A stretch of DNA of 64,000 nucleotides from NCBI GenBank assembly GCA_005883305.1, contig VBAC01000001.1, positions 1,302,001 through 1,366,000 of the forward strand. The letters run 5' to 3'. The notes beneath the pieces are model-generated. The model made no database searches. It was not told the DNA's origin and worked only from the letters and a program-made list of their open reading frames with translations. This document shows, piece after piece, positions 15,931-24,764 of this stretch (position 1 is its first letter; each line of letters begins with the position of its first letter). The DNA comes from Alphaproteobacteria bacterium. Its GTDB lineage: Bacteria; Pseudomonadota; Alphaproteobacteria; Sphingomonadales; Sphingomonadaceae. Both the position numbers and the translations under genes were made by a program.

Positions 15931-16152
15931 ATGAGCTTTGCCGCGCATCGCCCGTTCGAACAGGCGGTCGACACGATCGACCAGGCGATCCTGCCCAATC
16001 TTTCGCGGCTGCTCGACAGCGTGATCGAGAGCGCCTCGCTCGCCCGGCCCGGGGTCGATGCCGAGGCCTATTCGGCCGGCGTCCGCGCCACCGCGCGGCA
16101 GGTGGGTCAGCTGACGCGGCTCGTCGCGGCCGTCTCCAGCACCTCCGCATAA
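15931..16152 (+). CDS. Hypothetical small protein
   Basis: A 73-aa protein (MSFAAHRPFEQAVDTIDQAI…) with a mostly helical composition and no signal or membrane segment. It converges on and overlaps the 3' end of the dehydratase gene by 46 bases, which lowers confidence. Codon use resembles real genes, with strong third-position GC. No function assigned. Confidence 0.42.
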   Translation: MSFAAHRPFEQAVDTIDQAILPNLSRLLDSVIESASLARPGVDAEAYSAGVRATARQVGQLTRLVAAVSSTSA

Positions 16153-17078
16153 ACCGCCCAATCGACATTCCCGCCTGAGACGACGACGACGCTGCCCTCG
16201 GGCACGTCGCCCGCCTTGCCCGCGAGCAAAGCCGCCAGCGCGACCGCTCCGCCGGGCTCGGCGACGATCCTGAGCTCGCGGAAGGCGAACAGCATCGCCG
16301 CGGCGACTTCGGCCTCGCTCACGGCCAGCGCCGTCGCGCCGACCATCTGCAGGGTGCCGAAGGTGAGCGGCGAGACGAGCTTGGTCTGGAGCGCATCGCA
16401 GCGCGTCGGTGGAGCAGGCTCGACAACCGGCACGATATGCCCGAGCGCGAGCGAGCGGCCCATGTCGTCCCACCCTTCGGGCTCCACGACCATCGTGCAC
16501 GAGCCGGGCAGCGCAAGCGCAATTCCGGAGGAGAGGCCGCCGCCGCCGCACGGCACGAGCACAAAGGGGGGATCGTCGCCGAGCTGCTCGGCGATCTCGA
16601 CCCCTACGCTGCCCTGCCCTTCGATTACGTCGACATCGTCGAACGAGGGGACGAGCGTCGCGCCCTGCTCGGCCGCGAGGCGCGCGCCGATCTCCTCGCG
16701 GCTCTCGGTCGCGCGGTCGAAGAAGACGATCGTGGCGCCGGCGGCCCGAGTGCCCTCGACCTTCACCGCGGGGGCGTCGGCGGGCATGACGATCGTCGCC
16801 GAAATGCCGAGCGCCCGGGCGGCGCGGGCGACGCCCTGGGCGTGGTTTCCCGAGGAGAAGGCGACCACGCCGCGGCGCCTTTCCGCCTCGCCGAGCAGCG
16901 CCAGCCGGTTGCTCGCGCCGCGCAGCTTGAAGCTTCCGCCCTGCTGGAGGCATTCGGCCTTCACCCAGAGGCGCCGGCCACGCCAATCGAGCGGCAGGAG
17001 CGGCGTTTGGGTGACGATCCCGGCCAGTCTTTTCGCCGCTTCGCTGACACCGTTCGCCGTGGGCCTTCTCTGAGTCAC
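16107..17078 (-). CDS. Threonine/serine dehydratase family PLP enzyme
   Basis: A 323-aa fold-type II PLP enzyme with Schiff-base lysine K51 in GSFKLRGA. Cofactor-phosphate loop residues lie in PCGGGGLSSG (about 180-190), and SSGNHAQGVA is the substrate loop. It lacks the C-terminal ACT domain of biosynthetic IlvA, so it is of the catabolic dehydratase or serine-racemase type. The exact substrate (Thr, Ser or hydroxyectoine-derived amino acid) cannot be decided. It is divergent from the ornithine decarboxylase gene. Confidence 0.85.
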   Translation of the reverse strand: MTQRRPTANGVSEAAKRLAGIVTQTPLLPLDWRGRRLWVKAECLQQGGSFKLRGASNRLALLGEAERRRGVVAFSSGNHAQGVARAARALGISATIVMPADAPAVKVEGTRAAGATIVFFDRATESREEIGARLAAEQGATLVPSFDDVDVIEGQGSVGVEIAEQLGDDPPFVLVPCGGGGLSSGIALALPGSCTMVVEPEGWDDMGRSLALGHIVPVVEPAPPTRCDALQTKLVSPLTFGTLQMVGATALAVSEAEVAAAMLFAFRELRIVAEPGGAVALAALLAGKAGDVPEGSVVVVSGGNVDWAVYAEVLETAATSRVS

Positions 17079-17113
17079 ACAAGCTCCTCTGAAACAATGG
17101 AAATTCGAAGGTC

Positions 17114-17142
17114 TTTACACGGCGGACCGTGACCCATATATC
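17114..17142 (+). promoter_or_regulatory. Candidate promoter of the decarboxylase gene
   Basis: TTTACA (17114-17119) and TATATC (17137-17142) are spaced by 17 bases, matching sigma-70 consensus at five and four positions. It lies about 75 bases before the TTG start, leaving room for the structured leader described separately. Confidence 0.6.
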
Positions 17143-17217
17143 GCGCCCCGCAGCCCCAGGGGACTTCCAAACCGCAAGGCTGCTTTTTCGTCAACTGCCC
17201 GTTGGAGGTCCCTTGAG
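17143..17217 (+). promoter_or_regulatory. Structured leader of ornithine decarboxylase (candidate speF motif)
   Basis: Two mutually exclusive folds are visible. Fold one has GCAGCC (17150-17155) pairing with GGCTGC (17178-17183), followed by TTTTT, a terminator-like hairpin. CAAC/GTTG (17192-17204) forms a small stem. Alternatively GGGACTTCC (17160-17168) can pair over nine positions with GGAGGTCCC (17204-17212), which contains the ribosome binding site. Alphaproteobacterial speF leader RNAs are known upstream of such decarboxylase genes. The match is from position and layout, not from a covariance search. Confidence 0.6.
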
Positions 17218-18456
17218 TTGCACAAGCATCATAGCGCGCTGGGGCTAGCGACCGCCCCGTCCGGAGCCGCCTGCGGCGCCGAACTCGCCAAGCTGCGCCC
17301 GGTGCAGCCTGTCACGCTGATTCGCCCGCACGCCGCGCGGCGCGCCGCCCGATTCTTCGTCGAGAAGTTTCCGGGCCGCTCGCTCTATGCGGTGAAGGCC
17401 AATCCGTCGCCGGAACTGCTCAAGGTCCTGTGGGAAGCGGGAGTCACGCATTACGACGTCGCATCGATCGCCGAGGTGCGCCTGGTCGCCGAGACGCTGC
17501 CCGGGGCGGTGCTGTGCTTCATGCACCCGGTGAAGGCCGAGGAGGCGATCGCCGAGGCCTATCACGTCCATGGCGTGCGCACCTTCAGCCTCGACACCGA
17601 GGACGAGCTGGAGAAGATCGTCGATGCGACGGCGACCGGCGGTGTCGCGGCCAGCGACCTCAACCTGCTGGTGCGAATTCGCGTCTCCTCCGATCATTCC
17701 AAGCTAAGCCTCGCCTCCAAGTTCGGCGCCGAGCCGAACGAGATGAAGTCGCTGCTGATGGCCACCCGCCAGGCGGCGGACGCGCTCGGCATCTGCTTCC
17801 ACGTCGGCAGCCAGGCGATGACCCCGGCGGCCTATGCCGAGGCGATGGAGCGCGTTCGCGCGGCGATCGTCGAGGCGGCGGTGACCGTCGACATCGTCGA
17901 CGTCGGCGGCGGCTTTCCCTCCTGGTATCCCGGCATGGAGCCCCCGCCGCTGGAGACCTATTTCGAGGTCATCCACAAGGCGTTCGAAGACCTGCCGGTC
18001 TCTTATTCGTCGGAGCTGTGGTGCGAGCCCGGCCGGGCGCTCTGCGCCGAATATGCGAGCCTGGTCGTGCGCGTCGAGAAGCGCCGCGGCGACACGCTGT
18101 ACATCAACGACGGGGCCTATGGCGCGCTGTTCGACGCCGCGCATATCGGCTGGCGCTTCCCGGTGAAGCTGCTCCGCGAGGGGGGATCGAACGCGAAGGA
18201 CATGCCGTTCAGCTTCTACGGGCCGACCTGCGACGACCTCGACCATATGGCCGGGCCGTTCCTTCTGCCTTCGGACGTCCAGGCCGGCGACTATGTCGAG
18301 ATCGGAATGCTCGGCGCCTATGGCTGCGCGATGCGGACCGGCTTCAACGGCTTCGGCTCGGACATGCGCGTCGTCGCCGGGGACGAGCCGATGGCGACGC
18401 TCTACGGGGCTGCCGAGGCGGAACGGGCGGTTCCTTCGAACGTCGTTACGCTGTAA
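17218..18456 (+). CDS. Type III PLP ornithine/lysine decarboxylase
   Basis: Makes putrescine from ornithine (or cadaverine from lysine). The 412-aa eukaryotic-type decarboxylase has the PLP-lysine in LYAVKANPSP (K60) and the histidine in CFHVGSQ. The glycine loop VDVGGGFP, CEPGRALCAEY, and the catalytic cysteine segment GPTCDDLD near the C-terminus are also present. I chose the TTG at 17218 because GGAGG lies nine bases upstream. It is followed, after a repeat, by a DHS-like synthase, forming a homospermidine pathway. Expression probably depends on the leader structure. Confidence 0.92.
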   Translation: MHKHHSALGLATAPSGAACGAELAKLRPVQPVTLIRPHAARRAARFFVEKFPGRSLYAVKANPSPELLKVLWEAGVTHYDVASIAEVRLVAETLPGAVLCFMHPVKAEEAIAEAYHVHGVRTFSLDTEDELEKIVDATATGGVAASDLNLLVRIRVSSDHSKLSLASKFGAEPNEMKSLLMATRQAADALGICFHVGSQAMTPAAYAEAMERVRAAIVEAAVTVDIVDVGGGFPSWYPGMEPPPLETYFEVIHKAFEDLPVSYSSELWCEPGRALCAEYASLVVRVEKRRGDTLYINDGAYGALFDAAHIGWRFPVKLLREGGSNAKDMPFSFYGPTCDDLDHMAGPFLLPSDVQAGDYVEIGMLGAYGCAMRTGFNGFGSDMRVVAGDEPMATLYGAAEAERAVPSNVVTL

Positions 18457-18464
18457 CTTTTTTC

Positions 18465-18546
18465 GTCATTGCGAGCGTAGCGAAGCAATTCCAGTGCGGC
18501 GTCCGGGCCGGCTGGATTGCTTCGTCGCTTCGCTCCTCGCAATGAC
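18465..18546. repeat. Palindromic repeat, family R2 copy 1
   Basis: Inverted arms GTCATTGCGAGCGTAGCGAA… and …CTCCTCGCAATGAC enclose a GC-rich centre. A second copy is at 45733-45815. It separates the decarboxylase from the synthase and ends only about eight bases before the ribosome site of the latter. Confidence 0.88.
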
Positions 18547-18563
18547 GGTGGATGGAGACCAAT

Positions 18564-19619
18564 ATGACCACCGACACCCTCGCCAACGACACCCGCAAGG
18601 CGGAGCTGCTGTCGACGACCGTCGAGCATATCGACATCAAGAGCTTCGACGCGCGCCCGATCGTCGAGGCGATGCGCAAGATGAGCTTTTCCAGCCGCGA
18701 CCTGGGCCGCGCCACCGACATCTACAACGAGATGCTCGCCGACAAGGATTGCTCGGTGATCCTCGTCGTCGCCGGCTCGACCTCGGCGGGCGGCTGCATG
18801 GATCTCTATGCGGACCTGGTGAAGCACAACATGGTCGACGCGATCGTCGCCACCGGCGCGACCATCGTCGACATGGATTTCTTCGAGGCGCTCGGCCACA
18901 AGCATTACCAGGCGAACGAGATCCCTGACGACGACACCCTGCGCTCGCTCTACATCGACCGGATCTACGACACCTATATCGACGAGGAGCAGCTCCAGCA
19001 CGTCGACCACACGATTTTCGAGATCGCCGAGACGCTGGAGCCCAGGGCCTACAGCTCGCGCGCCTTCATCCGCGAGATGGGCCGCTACCTCCAGACCCAC
19101 GGCAAGAAAGACCACAGCCTGGTCAGGCTCGCTTTCGAGCATGACGTGCCGATCTTCTGCCCGGCCTTCACCGACAGCTCGGCGGGCTTCGGCCTCGTCA
19201 AGCACCAGGTCGACTCGATGAAGGCGGGCAGGCCCTATCTCACGATCGATTCGATCGCCGATTTCCGCGAGCTGACCGACATCAAGATCAAGGCGGGGAC
19301 CACGGGCCTGCTGATGATCGGCGGCGGCGTGCCGAAGAATTTCGTTCAGGACACGGTCGTCTGCGCCGAGATCCTCGGCCACGACGATGTCGAGGTGCAT
19401 AAATATGCGGTACAGATCACCGTCGCCGACGTGCGCGACGGCGCCTGCTCCTCCTCGACCCTCCAGGAGGCGGCGAGCTGGGGCAAGGTCTCGACCGCGC
19501 TCGAGCAGATGGTGTTCGCCGAGGCGACCACCGTCCTGCCTTTGCTCGCCAGCGACGCCTATCACCGCGGCCACTGGAGGAAGCGTACGAAGCGTGCGTT
19601 CGGTAAGATGTTCGACTGA
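18564..19619 (+). CDS. Deoxyhypusine-synthase-like protein (probable homospermidine synthase)
   Basis: A 351-aa DHS-family protein. Bacterial members next to ornithine decarboxylase act on putrescine/spermidine, giving homospermidine or related polyamines, since bacteria lack the eIF5A substrate. It has the NAD-binding segments VVAGSTSAGGCMDLYADL and MIGGGVPKNFVQD, and the conserved lysine region AASWGKVS. The start at 18564 has GGAGA five bases upstream and is preferred over an ATG four codons earlier. It forms a two-gene polyamine unit with the decarboxylase. Confidence 0.88.
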   Translation: MTTDTLANDTRKAELLSTTVEHIDIKSFDARPIVEAMRKMSFSSRDLGRATDIYNEMLADKDCSVILVVAGSTSAGGCMDLYADLVKHNMVDAIVATGATIVDMDFFEALGHKHYQANEIPDDDTLRSLYIDRIYDTYIDEEQLQHVDHTIFEIAETLEPRAYSSRAFIREMGRYLQTHGKKDHSLVRLAFEHDVPIFCPAFTDSSAGFGLVKHQVDSMKAGRPYLTIDSIADFRELTDIKIKAGTTGLLMIGGGVPKNFVQDTVVCAEILGHDDVEVHKYAVQITVADVRDGACSSSTLQEAASWGKVSTALEQMVFAEATTVLPLLASDAYHRGHWRKRTKRAFGKMFD

Positions 19620-19746
19620 TTTTCCGAATCTAATTCACACCCGCAATAGTCGGATCGTCCTACCAAGGCCCAGACCGCGCCAGATGGGATTGACGGGCTC
19701 CCAGCAGCGGCCGACAATGTCCGTCGCCTGACCGTGGAGTCGAGCG

Positions 19747-20667
19747 ATGGCGACCGTGCGAACAATTCAACAGGGCATGATCAAGCCGGAAGAACATTGG
19801 CCCTATACGATCGTTGTCTTGGCCAATCCTTGGATCGAGGCGCCTGAGAGCCCCGATGGGTTCGTCATCGACCCGATCATCTCGAACGAAGACGTCTTTG
19901 ACGAGCGGGCCAGCTTCCTGCTCGAAGCGATCTTCGGCCGTCTCCCGGGCCAGGGCGAGACAATGCTGGGGACGATGGCCCAAGACTTCCGGGTGATCAG
20001 CGTGTTCGATGCCGAGCGGCCGCGCTCGGATGAGAATGCCCTCATCTCGCATGACAACACGAACATCGTCGTGCCGCGGCAGGATAAGTTCGCGCCATTC
20101 CTTGAAACGATCGAAGTGACGGGAATGGGCAGGCTGAAGGCCGATGTCGTATTTGCGATTACAGGCTCCGCCACCCATGACCGCAGCAGTGCCTGGTTCA
20201 CGCTGGATGACGAGGGCGTTGCCGGCCGCAGCTTCACGATCGACGGACGGACAATGGTACACCGACCCGAAAACATCATGCCGGGTACGGTCGCGCTTCA
20301 CACGAGTGCGTCGTCGATCGTCGGATTGCACGAATTCGGCCATGCCGCGTCCAGTTGGAAAAACGGAATGGTCACCGACCTCTATGTCGATGGCGGGTCG
20401 GGAATCAACAAGCGCCGCGGCAGGCCAGTACCCTCCCTTTTCGCGGTTTATGACGGAACCAGGTATGCCGCCTCCGCCAATCGCGGTGGAACTTTGACCT
20501 ATCCGGACGACTGGACTTCCTATCATTGCGAGCTCGTCGATACTGCCTATCCCGCGGTGATGGACGACTTCTGGAAGGCCGCCGGCGGTAAGTATGAGCG
20601 GTGCCGTCACGACAAGCTGACTCGCCAATTCTTGCTGGATCGCATCCGGACCATTATGTCCCGTTGA
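19747..20667 (+). CDS. Orphan protein with HExxH zinc-peptidase-like motif
   Basis: A 306-aa protein I do not recognise. Residues 195-199 are HEFGH within IVGLHEFGHAASSW, the classic zincin metal-binding/catalytic motif preceded by a hydrophobic helix. A third ligand is not obvious; acidic or histidine residues further on (YHCELVDTAYP) are candidates. There is no signal peptide or membrane segment. Base composition is less GC-rich than neighbours and codon use is more mixed, suggesting acquisition. GGAG precedes the ATG. The next small gene follows after ten bases and is probably co-expressed. Confidence 0.7.
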   Translation: MATVRTIQQGMIKPEEHWPYTIVVLANPWIEAPESPDGFVIDPIISNEDVFDERASFLLEAIFGRLPGQGETMLGTMAQDFRVISVFDAERPRSDENALISHDNTNIVVPRQDKFAPFLETIEVTGMGRLKADVVFAITGSATHDRSSAWFTLDDEGVAGRSFTIDGRTMVHRPENIMPGTVALHTSASSIVGLHEFGHAASSWKNGMVTDLYVDGGSGINKRRGRPVPSLFAVYDGTRYAASANRGGTLTYPDDWTSYHCELVDTAYPAVMDDFWKAAGGKYERCRHDKLTRQFLLDRIRTIMSR

Positions 20668-20677
20668 GGAACGCGCC

Positions 20678-20995
20678 ATGGAACCCCTGAGACCCGTCGA
20701 TATTGCGAAAGCGCTTGCAGCCGGGGCCACCGAGGCCGATTTGGCCGAGTATAACCGATTGATCGCCGAACGTTTCACGACCAATCCCTATCTCGCGACT
20801 TCTCCGGAGGATGAGGCGAGGGCGACGGAGCGGGAAAAGCGGATCGGCGATCTACACCAATTGCTCTTTAGTGCGGTTCCCCTCCGGCAGGCCGAAGCAC
20901 CGGTTATAACCGGGGAACCGCCTCACCAGGGCCTGGCGTTTCGCCTGTTCAACTTGGTACGCGAGCGCCTGGCAGGCCGGACGACGCAGGTTTGA
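20678..20995 (+). CDS. Small partner of the HExxH protein, unknown function
   Basis: A 105-aa hydrophilic protein (MEPLRPVDIAKALAAGATEADLAEYNRLIAERF…). Residues about 7-80 look helical, with no signal or membrane segment. Only ten bases separate it from the preceding HExxH gene and GAGG precedes its ATG, so the two likely form one transcript. The end RLFNLVRERLAGRTTQV is basic. Possible roles as a chaperone or inhibitor of the putative peptidase are guesses from adjacency. Confidence 0.6.
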   Translation: MEPLRPVDIAKALAAGATEADLAEYNRLIAERFTTNPYLATSPEDEARATEREKRIGDLHQLLFSAVPLRQAEAPVITGEPPHQGLAFRLFNLVRERLAGRTTQV

Positions 20996-21043
20996 GTGCT
21001 ATTCCGGCCGGCCGCGCACTTCGTTCTGAGTACCGATCGAGTT

Positions 21044-21263
21044 TCATGTTTCCCGCTCGGCGAGGAGAGCGAGAGGGCGCCGCGGCGCCTCGCCGATCAG
21101 GAGGATGCCCACGAAGCCGCCGAGCACGGCGATCATCATGTACCAGCCGGGCACGACCGGCTTCCGGTCAGTCAATCAGCTGCTTGACCGCGAACTGCGT
21201 CGTGCCTCCGAAGATCGCGATGGCGAGGGCGTAAATGACTCCCAAGGTCCCGGCGCGAATGCG
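21044..21263 (-). pseudogene. C-terminal remnant of an MHS-family MFS transporter
   Basis: On the minus strand, two frames read AGTLGVIYALAIAIFGGTTQ then, after a frameshift near 21170, VVPGWYMMIAVLGGFVGILL. Together they match the last two transmembrane helices of metabolite:H+ symporters of the ProP/KgtP type. Only about 70 codons remain and the frame is interrupted by a stop (…QLID*). No upstream part of the gene is present. The gap of about 410 bases between flanking genes holds only this relic. Confidence 0.65.
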
Positions 21264-21409
21264 CAGATCGGCACGTTGCCGATCGTCCTCGCCGCGATCT
21301 GCCTGCGTGCCAAGGTCATCCCGCTTCCCTTACCCGACCGAGGCTGTCATGTCCGTTGCGTCGGCGCAATGGTTCCCGCACGTTCGCCGGATCGAAGAGG
21401 GAGACGCAG

Positions 21410-21856
21410 ATGCACAGCTCGATTCTTGCGCCCGTCGTGGCGCTCGTCGCGTGGACGCTCGTCATGATGCTGTGGCTCTACGCAGTCCGCTTCCCGGCGA
21501 TGCGGCGAAAGGGCATCAGCCTCAAGGGCCGGGTCGGGAGCAAGGGCGGCGACCTCGACGGAATGGTCGAGCCGGAGGTCCAGTGGAAGGCGCACAATTA
21601 CAACCATCTGCTGGAGCAGCCGACCTTGTTCTACGCGATCTGCATCACTCTGGCGCTGATCGGCGGCGGCGGGATCTGGATCAACGTCTGGCTCGCCTGG
21701 GCCTATGTCGGCCTTCGCATCCTCCACAGCCTGGTGCAGGCGACGACCAACGTCGTCCGCTGGCGCTTCCTGCTGTTCGCCGCGGCCTCGCTTTGCCTGC
21801 TCGGACTGACCGTCCACGCCGGGGCGATGCTCCTGCACGGCCATCTCGCCCACTAG
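21410..21856 (+). CDS. MAPEG-family membrane protein
   Basis: A 148-aa four-helix membrane protein. The central motif EVQWKAHNYNHLLEQPTLFYA (about residues 57-77) with E, N and R residues is the glutathione-binding signature of the MAPEG family. YVGLRILHSLVQAT follows as usual. Bacterial members may act on glutathione conjugates, but substrates are unknown. The start at 21410 has GAGGGAGA upstream and gives the family N-terminus. It converges on the RNA methyltransferase gene. Confidence 0.9.
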   Translation: MHSSILAPVVALVAWTLVMMLWLYAVRFPAMRRKGISLKGRVGSKGGDLDGMVEPEVQWKAHNYNHLLEQPTLFYAICITLALIGGGGIWINVWLAWAYVGLRILHSLVQATTNVVRWRFLLFAAASLCLLGLTVHAGAMLLHGHLAH

Positions 21857-23001
21857 CGCGAGAAGCAGGCCGCGAGCTCGACGTGGACCGACCAGCGGAA
21901 CTGGCCGACCGGTTGGACCCAGTCGAGCCGGTAGCCGCCCTCGATCAGCGCCCTGGCGTCGCGGGCGAAGGTGGCCGGGTTGCACGAGACATAGGCGATC
22001 CGCGGCACCGATGAGGCGGCGAGCGCGTCGACCTGCTCGCGCGCGCCGGCGCGCGGCGGATCGAGCACGACCGCCTCGAATCGATTGAGCTCGGCGGCGT
22101 CGAGCGGGCGGCGATAGAGGTCGCGGTGATCGACGAAGACGCCCCTGCCCGAGCCCTTGAGCGCGGCGGCCGCGTCGCGCGCGCCTTCCGCCGCGTAGAC
22201 CTTGGCATTCAGCGCCAGCGCGAAGGTGCCGAGACCGGCGAAGAGATCGGCGACTATGCCTGCACCGCCGGCGGCTTCGCGCACCGCGGCGACCAGCGCG
22301 GCCTCTCCCTCGGCGGTGGCCTGGAGGAAGGCGCCGTGCGGAAGGGCGACGGGAACGCCGGAGAGGCTGATCGTCACCGGCTGCGCCTCCCAGAGGGTCT
22401 GCGCACCGTAGCCGTCGTCGAGCGCGAGGCGGGCGAGGCCGTTCTCCTGCGCGAAGGCGATCATCGCCTCGGTCGCCTCGAGCCCCTCTACGGTGACTCC
22501 TTCAAGCAGCAGGTCGACGCCCTGGTCGGCCAGGGTCATGGTCGCGGCCGCCCTGCCGCGGATCAGTCGGCGGAGCGGGGCGACGAGGGCGAACAATTCG
22601 GGGCGCACGACGTGGCATTCGCGCATGTCTATGATTCGGTGGCTGGCCTCGGCGTTGAAGCCGACCAGCCCTGCGGCCGCCTTCAGCGATGCGCGGCGGC
22701 GGGTGCGCGGCGGCGAAAGGTGAGGCGCGCGCAGATCGGGAATGCCTAGGCCCTGGGCGGCCAGCGCCGCGGCGATTCGGTCATTCAGGTAATTCGCATA
22801 GGCCGCGTCGTCGACATGCTGGAGCTGGCAGCCGCCGCATTCGGGGAAGTGGCGGCAGGGCGGATCCTGCCGGTGCGGGCCGGGCACCACCGCGGCGCCC
22901 TCGATCCGGTCGCCCGGCGCGGTCATCGGCACGAACCGGCCGCTTTGGGTCACTCCGTCGCCGCGCGCGGCGAGGGCGACGATGGTTTCCCCCTCGCTCA
23001 C
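21853..23001 (-). CDS. 23S rRNA m5U methyltransferase-like enzyme (TrmA/RumA family)
   Basis: A 382-aa SAM-dependent uracil-C5 RNA methyltransferase. An N-terminal iron-sulfur motif is visible as CRHFPECGGCQLQH (C49, C55, C58), with a fourth ligand expected in MRECHVV. The SAM site is DLFAGLGTFAL and the catalytic cysteine lies in YVSCNPATFARD. The GTG start overlaps the Nnr stop (GTGA); a longer frame upstream lies within nnr. The position methylated (U747 or U1939 type) cannot be told from sequence alone. Confidence 0.9.
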   Translation of the reverse strand: MSEGETIVALAARGDGVTQSGRFVPMTAPGDRIEGAAVVPGPHRQDPPCRHFPECGGCQLQHVDDAAYANYLNDRIAAALAAQGLGIPDLRAPHLSPPRTRRRASLKAAAGLVGFNAEASHRIIDMRECHVVRPELFALVAPLRRLIRGRAAATMTLADQGVDLLLEGVTVEGLEATEAMIAFAQENGLARLALDDGYGAQTLWEAQPVTISLSGVPVALPHGAFLQATAEGEAALVAAVREAAGGAGIVADLFAGLGTFALALNAKVYAAEGARDAAAALKGSGRGVFVDHRDLYRRPLDAAELNRFEAVVLDPPRAGAREQVDALAASSVPRIAYVSCNPATFARDARALIEGGYRLDWVQPVGQFRWSVHVELAACFSR

Positions 23002-24335
23002 AGGCAGCTGATGAGATCGTCGGCGATCATCTTCGGACCGGCCCGCCGCGCCGCCTCGGCATGGCGCCATACGCCGGCGCAGGCGGCCTCGAACGGCTCC
23101 TTCCCCGCGGCGCGCTCGGCGGCGATGATGCCGGCAAGGACGTCGCCGGAGCCGGCTGTCCCGAGCCAGGGAGGCGCTGTGCCGTGGATGGCGGCCCGCC
23201 CGTCCGGCGCGGCGACGACGGTGTCCGGACCTTTGTAAGCGATGACCGCGCCGCTTTGCGCCGCGGAGGCGCGGGCGCGGTCCACCTTGCTTCCTTCCAG
23301 CGCGCCGAACAGCTTCTGGAACTCGCCGTCATGGGGGGTGAGGATCGCGCCTTCGATTCGCTCGGGTCCGCCGTCGGCGAGCATGGCGAGCGCTCCGGCG
23401 TCGAGCACCAAGGGATGCCCCGAGGCCAAAGCGGCGTCGAGCAGTTCCCGCCCGCTCCTGAGGCCCGGCCCGAGAAGCAGAGCCCCGATCCTCTTATCGT
23501 CGAGCCGGTCAAGCGGGTCGCCGGGCATCTGGATCACCGCGGCCGGCACGCCCGGCACGAATTCGCGGGCCTGGAGGCGGACCACGCCGGCGCCGGACCG
23601 CATCGCCGCCGAGGCCGCGAGCGCGCTCGCGCCGGGCATGTCGCCGGCGATGATCGTGACGAGGCCGCGCGTATATTTATGGCTGTCCGGCCCGGGCACC
23701 GCCGCGATCGGCCGCGGGATCTCGGCGAGGCGGCTCTCGGCGCTGATACCGATGTCGGCGACGACGATCCGGCCCATGTGGCGCGCGGCGGGCTGGAGCA
23801 GATGCGCGGGCTTCAGCGTCTGGAACGTGACGGTGAGATCGCAGTCCGGAACGGGCGAGAGGATGGCGCCGTCGTCGCTCGAGACACCGCTGGGCAGGTC
23901 GACCGCCACGCGAACGCGGGCGGGCAGCGCGCACAGGCGGCGCGATACCTGATCGTCGAGTGGGCGCGTGAGGCCGGTGCCGAACAGCGAGTCAATCAGG
24001 AGCGCCGCCGGTTCCGCCTCGTCGAAAGCCTCGACCGGCCCGCCCCAGCGTGCCCGGGCCGAGCCGGCGGCCGCCGTCCCGGGCTCGCCGAGCGCCGCGA
24101 CGCGCACCGCCATTCCGCGCGCGGCGAGCTCGCGGGCGATGACATAGCCGTCCCCGCCATTGTTGCCCGGGCCGCACAGGACGAGCGCTGGAAGCGGCCC
24201 GGCAAAGCGCCAGATTGCCTCCGCCGCGGCTTTGCCCGCGCGGTCCATGAGCTGTTCCACGCTGGCACCCGCCGAGACTGCCGCCGCTTCGGCCGCGCGC
24301 ATTTCGGCGGCGGTGAGGATCGTTCGTCCGGTCAA
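22998..24335 (-). CDS. nnr: Bifunctional NAD(P)H-hydrate epimerase/dehydratase
   Basis: Repairs hydrated NADH/NADPH. The 445-aa protein combines an N-terminal YjeF epimerase domain (residues about 1-200, with GPGNNGGDGYVIAREL and DSLFGTGL) and a C-terminal ribokinase-like dehydratase. The latter has GDMPGASALAASAAMRSGAG, LTPHDGEFQKL and the nucleotide site GTAGSGDVLAGI. The start is a TTG overlapping the preceding lipoprotein stop (TTGA); no closer ATG keeps the epimerase domain whole. It lies in a three-gene chain lipoprotein-nnr-methyltransferase. Confidence 0.94.
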   Translation of the reverse strand: MTGRTILTAAEMRAAEAAAVSAGASVEQLMDRAGKAAAEAIWRFAGPLPALVLCGPGNNGGDGYVIARELAARGMAVRVAALGEPGTAAAGSARARWGGPVEAFDEAEPAALLIDSLFGTGLTRPLDDQVSRRLCALPARVRVAVDLPSGVSSDDGAILSPVPDCDLTVTFQTLKPAHLLQPAARHMGRIVVADIGISAESRLAEIPRPIAAVPGPDSHKYTRGLVTIIAGDMPGASALAASAAMRSGAGVVRLQAREFVPGVPAAVIQMPGDPLDRLDDKRIGALLLGPGLRSGRELLDAALASGHPLVLDAGALAMLADGGPERIEGAILTPHDGEFQKLFGALEGSKVDRARASAAQSGAVIAYKGPDTVVAAPDGRAAIHGTAPPWLGTAGSGDVLAGIIAAERAAGKEPFEAACAGVWRHAEAARRAGPKMIADDLISCL

Positions 24336-24664
24336 CGCCCGCGGACCCGCGCCGGGAGGCGGAAACGGTCGCCGCCTATGGCCACTTCGATGCGGCCGTC
24401 GTCGAGCAGGGTGACCACCGCCTGCTCCGCCCCGTCCGCAGCGCCCACGCCCGTTCCGTCCGTCGCGACCCTGAGCCGGCGAAAGCCGCCGTCCGGCTTG
24501 CGGACGGTCAGCAGCGGCCCCTCGGCCTCGACGATGCAATTGTGCTCGAACGCGGTCGAACCCTCGACCTGACAGTCGATCCGGTCGTCCGCAACGGACA
24601 CCGCGCTTCCCTGCGGCGCCGGCCCGCAGGAAGCGAGAAAAAGGGCAAGCAGAGCCAAACGCAT
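24332..24664 (-). CDS. Putative lipoprotein
   Basis: A 110-aa protein starting MRLALLALFLASCGPAPQGS. The lipobox LASC puts the lipidated residue at Cys13. The mature part holds two further cysteines (IDCQVEG and HNCIVEA), possibly a disulfide, and a beta-rich C-terminus (RIEVAIGGDRFRLPARV). It begins the operon with nnr, overlapping it by four bases. Family not recognised. Confidence 0.72.
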   Translation of the reverse strand: MRLALLALFLASCGPAPQGSAVSVADDRIDCQVEGSTAFEHNCIVEAEGPLLTVRKPDGGFRRLRVATDGTGVGAADGAEQAVVTLLDDGRIEVAIGGDRFRLPARVRGR

Positions 24665-24764
24665 GGCACCCCCTATCATCTCGGTGGCATGGCTTCGACC
24701 CGCAACCGGACGCATCGCGGCGCGGCGTTCACGGTGAAAGCGTGAACGGGCGCCCTTGCAAGGC

